In this document: one piece after another, positions 15,581-25,344 of the stretch
Numbering within the stretch: the stretch's first letter is position 1
How the letters are laid out: each line of letters begins with the position of its first letter
Assembly: GCA_040398525.1 (NCBI GenBank)
Contig: JBBATY010000017.1
Location: 4,445-68,444 of the forward strand
Length of the DNA: 64,000 bases
Direction: 5' to 3'
Source: VFMC01 sp040398525
GTDB taxonomy: Bacteria > Actinomycetota > Acidimicrobiia > Acidimicrobiales > Ilumatobacteraceae
Position numbers and translations under genes: made by a program
The notes under the pieces: model-generated
The model's database searches: none
What the model saw: the letters and a program-made list of their open reading frames with translations, nothing else
Told to the model about the DNA's origin: nothing

Positions 15581-18500
15581 ATGAGCGACCCCGCCCCGCC
15601 CGTCGCCCCGGCGGTCGCCGACCCGGCGACCGACCCGGACACCCCGGCCGCCCGCCGTGCCGCGGCGGCCGAGTCGATGCGCGCACGCGAGGCGTTCGCC
15701 ACACCCGAGTCGCTGCCCATCGCCACCCTGCGCGACGAGTTGCTCGCCACCATCCGCGACCACCAGGTGGTGGTGGTGGCCGGCGAGACCGGCTCGGGCA
15801 AGAGCACCCAGCTGCCCAAGCTGTGCCTCGAGCTGGGGCGCGGCGTGCACGGCCTGATCGGCCACACCCAGCCCAGGCGCGTGGCGGCGCGCACCATCGC
15901 CGAGCGGGTCGCCGACGAGCTCGGCACCACCATCGGCGAGCACGTCGGCTACACGGTGCGCTTCACCGACAAGGTCGGGCCCCACACGCTCGTGAAGGTG
16001 ATGACCGACGGCATCCTGCTGGCCGAGGTCCAGCGCGACCGGATGCTGCGCCGCTACGACACGATCATCATCGACGAGGCCCACGAACGCAGCCTGAACG
16101 TCGACTTCCTGCTCGGCTACCTGAAGCAGTTGCTGCCGAAGCGTCCGGACCTGAAGGTGATCGTCACCTCGGCCACCATCGACACCGAGCGGTTCAGCGC
16201 GCACTTCGACGGCGCACCCGTGGTCGAGGTGAGTGGCCGCGGCTACCCGGTGGAGCTGCGCTACCGCCCGCTCGACACCGAGACCGACCAGGTGCAGGGC
16301 ATCTGCGACGCGGTCGACGAGCTGTCGGCCGAAGGCCCCGGCGACATCCTCGTGTTCCTCTCGGGCGAGCGCGAGATCCACGACGCGGCGGACGCCTTGC
16401 GCCGCGCCGACCTGCGCCACACCGAAGTGCTGCCCCTCTACGCCCGGCTCAGCTCGGCCGAGCAGCACCGCATCTTCCAACCGCACACCGGCCGCCGGGT
16501 GGTGCTGAGCACCAACGTCGCCGAGACCTCGCTCACCGTCCCCGGGGTGCGCTACGTGATCGACACCGGTGTGGCGCGCATCTCGCGCTACAGCCACCGC
16601 CTGAAGGTGCAGCGCCTGCCGATCGAACCGATCTCGCAGGCGTCGTCGAACCAGCGTGCGGGCCGCTGCGGCCGCGTGGCGCCGGGCATCTGCATCCGAC
16701 TGTTCGACGAAGACGACTTCGCCGAGCGGCCCGCGTTCACCGAGCCGGAGATCCTGCGTACCAACCTCGCCTCGGTGATCCTGCAGATGACTGCGCTCGG
16801 TCTGGGCGACGTGGGGGCGTTCCCGTTCGTCGAGCCGCCCGACCGGCGCGCCGTGCGCGACGGCTACGCGCTGCTCGACGAGCTCGGCGCGCTGCAGCCC
16901 ACCGACGGCCCGATCGATGCTCGCCGCCGGCTCACCTCGGTGGGCAAGCGGCTGGCCCGGCTGCCCATCGACCCGCGGCTCGGGCGGATGGTGCTCGAGG
17001 CCGACCGCCTCGGCTGTGTGCACGACGTGCTCGTCATCGCCACGGCCCTGTCGATCCAGGACCCACGCGAGCGGCCGGCCGAGGCCCGCCAGGCCGCCGA
17101 CGAGATGCACCGCCGCTTCCACGTGCCCGGCAGCGACTTCCTGGCCTGGGTGAAGCTGTGGGAGCACCTGCGCAGCGAGCAGCAGCGGCTCTCGTCGAAC
17201 CAGTTCCGCCGGCTGTGCCGGGCCGAGCACCTGAACTACCTGCGCGTGCGCGAATGGCAGGACCTGTTCAGCCAGGTGCGCCAGGTGGCCGGCGAGCTGG
17301 GCATCCGCGGCGGCGCCCACGGTGCCCACCCCGACAAGGTGCACCAGGCCTTGCTCGCCGGGCTGCTGTCGCACCTCGGCATGCGCGACGGCACCACGCG
17401 CGACTTCCGCGGCGCCCGCGGGTCGCGCTTCTCGATCGGTGCCGGCTCGGCGCTCGCCGCGAAGCCGCCCCGCTGGGTGATGGCCGCCGAACTGGTCGAG
17501 ACCAACCGCCTGTGGGCGCGCAGCGTGGCCGCCATCCAGCCCGAATGGGCCGAACGCCTCGGCGGCGCGCTCGTGCGCTACACCTACGAAGACCCGGTGT
17601 GGGAGGCGCGCAACGGCCGGGCCACGGTCATCGAGCGGGCCACCCTCTACGGCCTGCCGGTGGTGAGCGGCCGCACGATCGGCCTCGACCGCCTCGACCC
17701 CGAGCTGGCCCGCGAGCTGTTCATCCGCCACGCCCTGGTCGAGGGCGACTGGGAGACGCATCTCACGCTCGTCGCCGAGAACCGCGCCGTGCTCGACGAG
17801 CTGCGCTCGGTGGGCGACCGGGTGCGCCGCTTCGACCTCGTCGACGACGAGGCGCTGTTCACCTTCTACGACCGCCGGGTGGGAGCCGACGTCGTGTCCG
17901 GTCGGCACTTCGAGCGCTGGTGGAACAGCACACGTGGCACCCAGCCCGAGCTGATGCGCGTCACGGCCGCCGACCTGCTCGGCGACGCTGCCGGCGACGA
18001 GGTCACCGAGGAGTTCCCCGACACCTGGCACTACGACGGCATCGACCTGGGCCTCACCTACCGCTACGAGCCGGGCGCCTCCGACGACGGCGCCACGGTG
18101 CACGTGCCGCTCACCGTGCTCAACCGGGTGGGCCCCGAGGGCTTCGACTGGAACGTGCCCGGCCTGCGCGAAGAGCTGGTGGGCTCGCTGTGCCGCACCC
18201 TGCCGGTCGAGCTCCGTCGGCTGATGGTGCCCGCAGCCGAGACGGTGCGCGCCGTGTGCGGCCGGCTCGACCCCGACCACGGCACGCTGGTGGCCGCACT
18301 GGCGCGGGCGCTCACCGAACGGCTCGGCGAGCGCGTGGCCCCGTCGCTGTTCGACGGGGCGCGGGTGCCCGAGCACCTGCGGATGACCTTCGCGGTCGAC
18401 GACGACCAGGGTCGTTGCGTGGCGCGTGGCAAGGACCTCGTTGCGCTCCAGCGCGAGCTCGCGCCTCGTCTGCGGGCGGCGATCGCGGCAGCGGTGCCGC

Positions 18501-19387
18501 TGACCGAGCGCACCGGCATCACCGCATGGGACGTGGGTGCGGTGCCGCAGGTGGTGCGCGCCGAACGCAACGGCCACACCGTGGTGGGCTATCCGGCGTT
18601 GCTCGACGACGGCGACAGTGTGTCGCTGCGGGTGTTCACCGGGCCGGACGTGCAGCAGCGGGTGATGCGCGCCGGTGTGCGCCGGCTGCTGCTGCTCGGT
18701 GGGCCTGTCGCCCGCAAGCAGGTGGTGGCGGCACTGTCGACCGAACAGCGCCTGTCGGTGGCCCGCAGCGCGCGTGTCGAGCTCGACGAGCTGGTCGACG
18801 ACAGCATCGTGGCGGCGGTGGACGAGGTGATCGCGGCCGAGCTCGACGCCGGGCGCGGCCTGCCGTGGGACGCAGCCGGTTTCGCCGGGTTGCAGGCCGC
18901 GGTGCGGGCCGCGGCCGGGTCGACCGCGGTCGCCGCCGTGCGCGCCGCTGCCGACGTGCTCGTCGCCGCGGCCGACGTCGAGCGCCGGCTCGACCGGCTC
19001 GGCGCCCCGGCCCTTGCGGCCAGCGTCGACGACGCCCGCCACCACCTGCACCGCCTGGTGCAGCGCCGCCTGGTCGTCACCGCCGGTGTGCGTCGCCTGC
19101 CCGAGGTGGTGCGCTACGTGCGCGGCATCGAACGACGCCTCGACAAGCTGGCCGACGCGCCGCAGAAGGACCTGCAGCGGATGCGCACCGTCGGCGCGCT
19201 CGAGGCGCAGTACCGCGAGCTGCTCGGCCGCTATCGCACCGGGCCGGTGCCCGCCGAGGTGGTCGAGCTCGGTTGGCAGCTCGAGGAGCTGCGCGTCGCC
19301 GAGTTCGCCCAGACGCTCGGCGTGAAGGGCTCGGTGAGCGTGCAGCGCATCGCCCGGCAGCTGGCCGTGCTCAGTCGAGGCGGGTGA
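15581..19387 (+). CDS. hrpA: DEAH-box ATP-dependent RNA helicase HrpA
   Basis: The 1268-aa protein matches HrpA length. Walker A GETGSGKST is at residues 68-76, DEAH (in IIDEAHERS) at 165-168, SAT in VIVTSATID, and motif VI QRAGRCGRV follows the helicase C domain. The HA2/OB region follows, and the long C-terminal part is the HrpA-specific DUF3418. It remodels RNA and ribosomes in an ATP-dependent manner. The ATG at 15581 was chosen over upstream codons because the preceding part is low-complexity and starts near a hairpin. The 3' end overlaps the convergent threonine dehydratase gene by 17 bp. Confidence 0.95.
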   Translation: MSDPAPPVAPAVADPATDPDTPAARRAAAAESMRAREAFATPESLPIATLRDELLATIRDHQVVVVAGETGSGKSTQLPKLCLELGRGVHGLIGHTQPRRVAARTIAERVADELGTTIGEHVGYTVRFTDKVGPHTLVKVMTDGILLAEVQRDRMLRRYDTIIIDEAHERSLNVDFLLGYLKQLLPKRPDLKVIVTSATIDTERFSAHFDGAPVVEVSGRGYPVELRYRPLDTETDQVQGICDAVDELSAEGPGDILVFLSGEREIHDAADALRRADLRHTEVLPLYARLSSAEQHRIFQPHTGRRVVLSTNVAETSLTVPGVRYVIDTGVARISRYSHRLKVQRLPIEPISQASSNQRAGRCGRVAPGICIRLFDEDDFAERPAFTEPEILRTNLASVILQMTALGLGDVGAFPFVEPPDRRAVRDGYALLDELGALQPTDGPIDARRRLTSVGKRLARLPIDPRLGRMVLEADRLGCVHDVLVIATALSIQDPRERPAEARQAADEMHRRFHVPGSDFLAWVKLWEHLRSEQQRLSSNQFRRLCRAEHLNYLRVREWQDLFSQVRQVAGELGIRGGAHGAHPDKVHQALLAGLLSHLGMRDGTTRDFRGARGSRFSIGAGSALAAKPPRWVMAAELVETNRLWARSVAAIQPEWAERLGGALVRYTYEDPVWEARNGRATVIERATLYGLPVVSGRTIGLDRLDPELARELFIRHALVEGDWETHLTLVAENRAVLDELRSVGDRVRRFDLVDDEALFTFYDRRVGADVVSGRHFERWWNSTRGTQPELMRVTAADLLGDAAGDEVTEEFPDTWHYDGIDLGLTYRYEPGASDDGATVHVPLTVLNRVGPEGFDWNVPGLREELVGSLCRTLPVELRRLMVPAAETVRAVCGRLDPDHGTLVAALARALTERLGERVAPSLFDGARVPEHLRMTFAVDDDQGRCVARGKDLVALQRELAPRLRAAIAAAVPLTERTGITAWDVGAVPQVVRAERNGHTVVGYPALLDDGDSVSLRVFTGPDVQQRVMRAGVRRLLLLGGPVARKQVVAALSTEQRLSVARSARVELDELVDDSIVAAVDEVIAAELDAGRGLPWDAAGFAGLQAAVRAAAGSTAVAAVRAAADVLVAAADVERRLDRLGAPALAASVDDARHHLHRLVQRRLVVTAGVRRLPEVVRYVRGIERRLDKLADAPQKDLQRMRTVGALEAQYRELLGRYRTGPVPAEVVELGWQLEELRVAEFAQTLGVKGSVSVQRIARQLAVLSRGG

Positions 19388-20591
19388 CGGCGAACCCTGC
19401 GGCGGTGAGCGCAGCCACCACCTGGTCGCTGTGGGCCCGGTCGGCGGTCTCGACCTGCACATCGACCGTGGCCGAGCGCAGCCGGGTGGCAGGGCCCATC
19501 CGGTCGTGCGAGAGCTCGACGATGTTCGCCCCCTGCGCAGCGAGCACCCCGGTGAGCGCATGCAGCGCGCCGGGCCGGTCGGGCAGGCTCACTGACAGGG
19601 TGGTGAGCCGACCGCTGCGCACCAGCGAGCGCAGCATCGCCGAGGCGAGCACGCGCAGGTCGATGTTGCCGCCCGACAGGATCAACCCCACGCGTCGGCC
19701 GTGGAAGCGCTGCGGGTGGGCCAGCAGCGCAGCCAGCGGCGCGGCGCCGGCCCCTTCGGCCACCACCTTCTCGATCTCGAGCAGCAGGGCGATCGCCTCC
19801 TCGACACGATCGTCGTCGACGACGACGATCTCGGTGTCGTGCTGGCGGGCGATCCGCACCGCGGTCGGGCTGGGCCGGGCGACGGCGATGCCTTCGGCGA
19901 TCGTGTCGCCTCCGGACATCTCGGCCGGCGCAGTGCCGAGGGCAGCGGCCACGGCGGCATACGACGACACCTGCACGCCCACCACCTCGACGTGGGGTGC
20001 GGCGCCGGCGGCCGCGACGATCGAGCCGGCCAGCAGCCCGCCGCCACCGACCGGCACGACGATCGCGTCGAGGTGCGGGTCGGCGTCGAGCAGTTCGAGC
20101 ACGGCCGTGCCCTGGCCGGCCATCACCACGGGGCAGTCGTAGGGAGGGACGAACACCAGGTCGTGCTCGGCGGCCAGACCGCGGGCGTGCTCGTGAGCCT
20201 CGACCAGGGTGGCGCCGTGCACCACCACCTCGGCGGCGTGCGCGCGGGTGCGGCCGATCTTCACCAGCGGGGTGCCCTCGGGCATCACCAGGGTGGCAGC
20301 GATGCCGAGCCGGGCGGCGTGGTAGGCCAGCCCCTGGGCGTGGTTGCCTGCCGACATCGCCACCACGCCGCGACCGCGTTCGTCGGCCGACAGGGTGAGC
20401 AGGCGGTTCAACGCGCCGCGCTCTTTGAACGCTCCGGTGTACTGGAGGTTCTCGAACTTGATCACCACCTCGGCGCCGGTGATGGCCGACAGGGTGTGCG
20501 ACACCGCGGTCGGGGTGAGAGCCACCTCGCCACGGATCCGCTGTGCCGCAGCGACGACATCGTGAAAGGTGAACGGGGCCCCGACGCGCAT
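19371..20591 (-). CDS. ilvA: Threonine ammonia-lyase with ACT domain
   Basis: The 406-aa PLP enzyme converts threonine to 2-oxobutyrate. The PLP lysine is Lys56 in YTGAFKERGA. SAGNHAQGLAY binds substrate, and VPVGGGGLLAG is the phosphate-binding glycine loop. Residues from about 325 form one ACT regulatory domain (SVSLPDRPGALHALTGVLA). One ACT domain and about 400 residues is the short, catabolic-like form. The ATG at 20591 is the only reasonable start and lies in the 3' arm of a 15-bp hairpin (20589-20624) with no Shine-Dalgarno before it, suggesting translational control or a nearby transcript start. Confidence 0.93.
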   Translation of the reverse strand: MRVGAPFTFHDVVAAAQRIRGEVALTPTAVSHTLSAITGAEVVIKFENLQYTGAFKERGALNRLLTLSADERGRGVVAMSAGNHAQGLAYHAARLGIAATLVMPEGTPLVKIGRTRAHAAEVVVHGATLVEAHEHARGLAAEHDLVFVPPYDCPVVMAGQGTAVLELLDADPHLDAIVVPVGGGGLLAGSIVAAAGAAPHVEVVGVQVSSYAAVAAALGTAPAEMSGGDTIAEGIAVARPSPTAVRIARQHDTEIVVVDDDRVEEAIALLLEIEKVVAEGAGAAPLAALLAHPQRFHGRRVGLILSGGNIDLRVLASAMLRSLVRSGRLTTLSVSLPDRPGALHALTGVLAAQGANIVELSHDRMGPATRLRSATVDVQVETADRAHSDQVVAALTAAGFAVTRLD

Positions 20592-20624
20592 CAGGCAGCC
20601 GACATTACCGTCGGCTGCCTGATG
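20589..20624 (-). promoter_or_regulatory. Perfect 15-bp hairpin at the ilvA start codon
   Basis: CATCAGGCAGCCGAC (20589-20603) is fully complementary to GTCGGCTGCCTGATG (20610-20624), with a 6-nt loop. In the minus-strand RNA the 3' arm ends exactly with the AUG of the threonine dehydratase gene. It also lies 32 bp after the stop of the fasciclin gene, so it may end that transcript. No U-tract follows. Confidence 0.6.
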
Positions 20625-20656
20625 GCATGGGGGCTATTTGGGGGGTGGGGGCCGGG

Positions 20657-21238
20657 TCAGGACGGGGGCAGCAGCACGTCACCCATCACGTGCACGATGC
20701 CGTTGGTCGCCTCGACGTCGGCGACAGCGATCGGGAAGCCGTTGACCAGGACCTGGTCGCCCTCCCTGGTGATCTCGAGGTCGATGCCCGCCACCGTGGT
20801 GAGCGTGCCGGGCTGCAGGTCGGCCACCTTCAGGGCGCCGGGCACCACGTGGTAGGTGAGCACGGTGGCCAGCAGGTCGGGGTCGTCCTGCACGTCGTGG
20901 AGGGCGTCGACGGGGATCTTGTCGAAGGCGTCGTCGGTGGGGGCGAACACCGTGAACGGCCCGGGGCTGCGCAAGGTGTCGACCAGCCCGGCGTCGACCA
21001 CCATGCCGGCGAGCTGACTGTGCAGACCGGTCTTCAGCGCGGTGGCCACGATGTCGACCACCAGCGGCTCGAGCACCACTTCGGTGGTGGTGGGGGCCTG
21101 GGTGACCGGAGGGACCGTGGTGGTGGGCGGCGCGTCGGACAGGTCGTCGGCGCAGGCGGCGACCGTCAGCGACACGGCGGCGAGGCCGGCGAGTACGAGA
21201 CGGGCCCGACGGGACGGGGAAACAGGCGAACTGAGCAC
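20657..21238 (-). CDS. Fasciclin-domain lipoprotein
   Basis: The protein of about 193 aa has an n-region SPSRRARL, a hydrophobic core and a VAAC lipobox, then a Thr/Pro linker (PPTTTVPPVTQAPTTTE). One fasciclin (FAS1) domain follows, with the typical GPFTVFAPTDDAFDKIP and VLTYHVVPGAL (H-box) motifs. FAS1 lipoproteins act in adhesion at the cell surface. I prefer the GTG at 21238 because it gives a normal signal peptide; the ATG at 21289 would add a charged extension. A perfect hairpin follows the stop. Confidence 0.88.
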   Translation of the reverse strand: MLSSPVSPSRRARLVLAGLAAVSLTVAACADDLSDAPPTTTVPPVTQAPTTTEVVLEPLVVDIVATALKTGLHSQLAGMVVDAGLVDTLRSPGPFTVFAPTDDAFDKIPVDALHDVQDDPDLLATVLTYHVVPGALKVADLQPGTLTTVAGIDLEITREGDQVLVNGFPIAVADVEATNGIVHVMGDVLLPPS

Positions 21239-21320
21239 ACGACGAACGTACCGACGACCGTCTGCGCGGGGCAGGGGCGCAGGTCCCACCGGCCCGGGAC
21301 CAAAGACCCAGCGCAGCTGC

Positions 21321-22106
21321 TCAGCCGGGAGTGGCCGTGTACTCGGCCCGGATGGTGACCGTCACCAGCTGGTTGCCGGGGCTGAGCGGGATCCCCTCGG
21401 CGTCGCCGCCGCCGGCGGTTGCGTACGGCAGCATCGACCCATCGATGTTCGCGGAGATCGACCGCAGCTCGCCGAGCTCGAGCCCGGCAGCCTCGGCGAT
21501 CTGCTCGGCCTGACGACGTGCCCGCTCCACACCATCGGCCCGAGCCGTGGCGAGGAGCGGATCGCTGTCGGCGATGGTCCACGACAGGCCCTGCAGGCGC
21601 AGCGCGTCTCCCAGGACGAACGTCGCGCCGTCGATGAGCGTCCCCGCCGTGTCGAGGTCGCTCACCTGCACGTTCAGCGACACGCTCGCCTGGTAGCCGG
21701 AGATGCGCGGCGAGCCGTTGATGCTGCCGTCGTAGATCGGGTAGGTGCTCAACCAGGCGGTCTGGATGTCCTCGCCCGGGATGCCGGAGTCGGCAAGGAA
21801 CCCGAGCAGCGCGGTCAGCTTGCTCGACAGCGTCGACAGCGCCTCGGAGATGCTCGGCGAGATGATCTCGGCGCCGATCATCATCGTGAGCGAGTCGGGT
21901 TGGCCGTGGGCATGGCCGGTGGCCGACACCGTGATGGTGATCGGCTCGTCGCCGTCCGCGGGTGCGGACGGCCCCGACGTGGACGACGCTGTGGTGGGTG
22001 CAGCGTCGGTGGTCGAGCTCGAGTCGTCGTTGCAGCCTGCGGCGACGACGAGGAGCGCTGCCGCGAGGCCTGCGGCAAGTGGGCGCGGGCGGGCGCAGCG
22101 GTTCAT
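21321..22106 (-). CDS. SIMPL-domain (DUF541) lipoprotein
   Basis: The 261-aa protein starts MNRCARPRP, with a hydrophobic core LAAGLAAALLVVAAGC and lipobox AAGC, followed by a Ser/Thr/Asp linker. The rest is a SIMPL domain: ITVSATGHAHGQPDSLTM at the start, paired strands around SGYQASVSLNVQV and AR.DGVERARRQAEQIAEAAG near the end. SIMPL proteins are periplasmic or surface proteins of unclear role, linked to stress. It lies in the same orientation as the fasciclin lipoprotein 82 bp downstream, so they may be expressed together. Confidence 0.88.
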   Translation of the reverse strand: MNRCARPRPLAAGLAAALLVVAAGCNDDSSSTTDAAPTTASSTSGPSAPADGDEPITITVSATGHAHGQPDSLTMMIGAEIISPSISEALSTLSSKLTALLGFLADSGIPGEDIQTAWLSTYPIYDGSINGSPRISGYQASVSLNVQVSDLDTAGTLIDGATFVLGDALRLQGLSWTIADSDPLLATARADGVERARRQAEQIAEAAGLELGELRSISANIDGSMLPYATAGGGDAEGIPLSPGNQLVTVTIRAEYTATPG

Positions 22107-22150
22107 CGCTCGACGGTGCCCGCTGCCGGGTGCGTCGTGCAGGTGCCGAA

Positions 22151-23623
22151 CTACTGGGTTGCGCCGCCGTCCGTCCCTGCCACCGGCAGCTCGGGGTGGT
22201 AGTGCTGCACCCGGATCGGCACGAGTGGGGCCAACTCGACACGCAGCCGTACCGGTGAGCCACTCGGGTGCCGGAGGCGGGCGACGCCCGTGGCTGCGTC
22301 GATCGGGTCGATGCCTTCCACGACGAAGGCCCCGCCGCAGGCCTCGAGCAGCTGGCCTGCGGCCGCGGCCCGGCGGGCACAGGCGTCGTCGGGCGCGACG
22401 TTGTCGGCGAACAGCTCGTCGGCCGTGGCGTCGTCCCAGTCGGCGAGCAGCTCGACGAGCCGACGCACGGCCTCGTCGAGCTCGGCCGACACCGTGGGTG
22501 CGGGCCGCGTGCCGAGCCCGGCGCGCCAGAGCTGCTGCAGCATGCGCATCGTCAGCTCGCTCATCGGTGCGTAGGTGCGGTTGCTCACCGCGATCGCCCC
22601 GAGCCGGCGGCCCTGCAACCAGCGCATGTTCGAGCCGAAGCCCGGCAGGCCGCCCGCGTGGGTGACCAGCCGTCCCATCGTCGGGCTGGTGCCCACGCGC
22701 AGGCCGTAGCCGTAGCCCATGATCAGCTGCTCGCCGGCCAGAGTGCGGGTGCCGTCGAAGGTGTGCATGCGTTGCATCTCGCGGCGCGACGAGCGACGCA
22801 GGGGATCGTCGTCGGCGTCGTCGCGGGGCGGGAAGGCGTCGTCGAGGAAACGGGCCCAGGTGGCGAGGTCGGCCACCGTGGTCCACAGCCCGCCCATCGG
22901 TGCGATGCCACCGTCACCCTGCAGCGGCGTGCCCTCGGGCTCGATGCGACCATCGACCACGCGGTGCGGCCGGGCCCAGTCGTCGTGGTGGGGCTGCACC
23001 CAGGTGGTGCGGTCGAGGCCGAGCGGGCCGAGCAGGCGCTCGCTGACGACCTGCTGGATCGTCTGGCCCGTGACGCGCCGCACCACGCGGCCGAGCAGGC
23101 CGAAGCCGAGGTTCGAGTAGACGTAGGCCGTGCCCGGGCTGTGCGCGAACTGCAGCCCGCCCTGCACGACGGCATCGAGCTCGTCGTCGGTGATGTCGAG
23201 GTGGCGGTCGGCCCACGGGTCGTCGGTGGGCAGACCCGAGGCCATCGACATCAGGTCGCCGACGGTGATCGGGGCCGCATCGCGGGTCGGGCCGCGCACG
23301 CCGGCCAGCTCGGGGGCCAGGTCGGCGATGCGGTCGGCGAGCGACAGCACGCCGGCGTCGCGCAGTGTGAGCACGGCTGCACAGCTGAAGCTCTTGGTCA
23401 TCGAGGCGATGCGGTAGACCGAGTGCTCGGTGGCCGGTCGGGCCGCGCCGACCTCGAGGGTCCCCGTGCTGCCCCAGGCGGCGAGGCCGTCGGCGTCGAC
23501 CACGCCCCAGGTGATGCTCGGGCAGTGGTGCTCGGCCGCGTAGGCCTCCACCAGTCGGGCCAGGTCGGTGGTCACGTCGTCGGGCAGCTGCGGCACGACC
23601 GTCGAGCGTAGGCCGTCGGGCAT
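22151..23623 (-). CDS. Serine hydrolase of the beta-lactamase/class C esterase family
   Basis: The 490-aa protein shows the three beta-lactamase-fold motifs: SMTK with nucleophile Ser74 and Lys77, YSN near residue 169, and HAGG (KTG-like box) at about residue 335. No signal peptide is visible, so it is probably cytosolic, an esterase or peptidase rather than a wall enzyme. A C-terminal segment of about 100 residues (from ELDEAVRRLV) is a helical and beta extension, as in some D-aminopeptidase-like enzymes. It is divergent from the acyl-CoA ligase gene with 58 bp between them. Confidence 0.88.
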   Translation of the reverse strand: MPDGLRSTVVPQLPDDVTTDLARLVEAYAAEHHCPSITWGVVDADGLAAWGSTGTLEVGAARPATEHSVYRIASMTKSFSCAAVLTLRDAGVLSLADRIADLAPELAGVRGPTRDAAPITVGDLMSMASGLPTDDPWADRHLDITDDELDAVVQGGLQFAHSPGTAYVYSNLGFGLLGRVVRRVTGQTIQQVVSERLLGPLGLDRTTWVQPHHDDWARPHRVVDGRIEPEGTPLQGDGGIAPMGGLWTTVADLATWARFLDDAFPPRDDADDDPLRRSSRREMQRMHTFDGTRTLAGEQLIMGYGYGLRVGTSPTMGRLVTHAGGLPGFGSNMRWLQGRRLGAIAVSNRTYAPMSELTMRMLQQLWRAGLGTRPAPTVSAELDEAVRRLVELLADWDDATADELFADNVAPDDACARRAAAAGQLLEACGGAFVVEGIDPIDAATGVARLRHPSGSPVRLRVELAPLVPIRVQHYHPELPVAGTDGGATQ

Positions 23624-23681
23624 CGCGGCCTATTCTCTGACCAGCGCGGCACCGCCACGCACGAACCATCAGGGGGCACTC

Positions 23682-25298
23682 ATGCTGCACAGCACGATGC
23701 AGGACGACTACCAGCTCACGCTCGGCCCGATTCTTGCCTACGGCAGGCAGGTGCACGCCAACAGCAAGGTGATCACCTTCACCGGCGATGGCTATGTGGA
23801 GTCGACCTTCGCCCAGGTCGCCGACCGGGCCGATCGCCTCGCTGCCGTGCTCACCTCGCTGGGCGTGGGTCAGGGCGACCGTGTGGGCACGTTCCTGTGG
23901 AACAACCAGACCCACCTCGAGGCGTACCTGGCCATCCCGTGCATGGGCGCCGTGCTGCACACCCTCAACATCCGCCTGTTCCCCGAGCAGCTCGCCTACG
24001 TGATCAACCACGCCGAGGACAAGGTGATCATCGTCGACGCGTCCATCGCGCCGCTGCTGGCGCGGGTGCGCGACCAGCTCACCACCGTCGAGCACATCAT
24101 CGTCAAGGGCACGGGCGACACCGCCGGCCTCGGCGACGGCCTGCTCGACTACGACGAGCTGATCGAGGCCGCTGCGCCGGGCTTCGAGTACCCCGAGCTG
24201 CACGAGAGCCAGGGCATGGCGATGTGCTACACGAGCGGCACCACGGGCAACCCCAAGGGTGTGATGTACAGCCACCGCAGCACGTACATGCACTCGTTCG
24301 CGGTCACCTCGACCGCCAACATCGCCCTCGCCGAGACCGACCGGATGCTGGTGATCGTGCCGATGTTCCACGCCAACGCGTGGGGCACGCCGTACGCGGC
24401 CTGGATGATCGGCGCCGACCTGGTGTTCCCCCAGCAGTACCTGCAGGCGGCGCCGCTGTCGCGGGTGATCGCCGACACCCGACCCACCCTCACGGGTGCG
24501 GTGCCCACGGTGCTCAACGACCTGCTCAACAATGCTCCGGACACCGACATGTCGTCGCTGCGGCTGGTGATGTGCGGTGGGTCGGCGGTGCCGCGCGGCC
24601 TGATCGACGGCTACCGCGACACCTTCGGTGTGCCGCTGGTGCAGGGCTGGGGGATGACCGAGACCAGCCCGGTGTGCGCCATCGGCCATCCGCCGAAGGA
24701 GATGGGCGACCTCAGCGAGACCGACTGGCGGGTGAAGACCGGCCGCGTGATCCCCGGCGTCGAGCTGCGGATCACCGACGACAGCGGCGCTGTGGTGCCG
24801 TGGGACGGCGAGTCGCTCGGCGAGATCGAGGTGCGCGGCTCGTGGATCACCGGCAGCTACTACAACGTCGACGACCCGGAGAAGTTCCACGACGGATGGC
24901 TGCGCACCGGTGACGTCGCCTCGGTGCTGCCCAACGGCTACGTGATGATCAGCGACCGCGCCAAGGACGTCATCAAGAGCGGCGGCGAATGGGTGAGCTC
25001 GGTCGACCTCGAGAACACGATCATGGGCCACCCCGCCGTGCTCGAGGCCGCCGTGATCGGCGTGCCCGACCCGCGTTGGGACGAGCGGCCGATGGCCTGT
25101 GTGGTGCTGAAGCCGGGCGCCGAAGCCACGGCAGTCGAGCTGCGCGACTGGTTGAGCGAGCGCACCGCCAAGTTCTGGTTGCCCGAGCGGTGGAGCTTCA
25201 TCACCGAGGTGCCGAAGACCAGCGTGGGCAAGTTCGACAAGAAGGTGCTGCGTGCCCGCCACGCTGCAGGCGACCTCGACGTCGAGCTGATGAGCTGA
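23682..25298 (+). CDS. Fatty-acyl-CoA ligase / AMP-forming acyl-CoA synthetase
   Basis: The 538-aa enzyme is of the ANL superfamily. P-loop YTSGTTGNPKG is at about 183-193; motif GWGMTETSP follows, then the hinge SDRAKDVIKSGGEW and the catalytic C-terminal lysine in KTSVGKFDKKVLR. It activates a carboxylic acid to its CoA thioester via acyl-AMP. The VPMFHANAWGTPY sequence is common in medium/long-chain ligases of the FadD3/AlkK type. The ATG at 23682 is preceded by AGGGGG. Substrate chain length cannot be read from sequence. Confidence 0.92.
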   Translation: MLHSTMQDDYQLTLGPILAYGRQVHANSKVITFTGDGYVESTFAQVADRADRLAAVLTSLGVGQGDRVGTFLWNNQTHLEAYLAIPCMGAVLHTLNIRLFPEQLAYVINHAEDKVIIVDASIAPLLARVRDQLTTVEHIIVKGTGDTAGLGDGLLDYDELIEAAAPGFEYPELHESQGMAMCYTSGTTGNPKGVMYSHRSTYMHSFAVTSTANIALAETDRMLVIVPMFHANAWGTPYAAWMIGADLVFPQQYLQAAPLSRVIADTRPTLTGAVPTVLNDLLNNAPDTDMSSLRLVMCGGSAVPRGLIDGYRDTFGVPLVQGWGMTETSPVCAIGHPPKEMGDLSETDWRVKTGRVIPGVELRITDDSGAVVPWDGESLGEIEVRGSWITGSYYNVDDPEKFHDGWLRTGDVASVLPNGYVMISDRAKDVIKSGGEWVSSVDLENTIMGHPAVLEAAVIGVPDPRWDERPMACVVLKPGAEATAVELRDWLSERTAKFWLPERWSFITEVPKTSVGKFDKKVLRARHAAGDLDVELMS

Positions 25299-25344
25299 GC
25301 CGAGCTGGCGAGGTAACCGCCGGCCCGACGACCGCTACTGCGGC

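Noticed and set aside
15443..19561. Very long open frame (1372 codons) on the minus strand
   Set aside because: It is the antisense of hrpA. Its composition is His/Arg/Gly-rich low-complexity with no domains, as expected for a GC-rich shadow frame.
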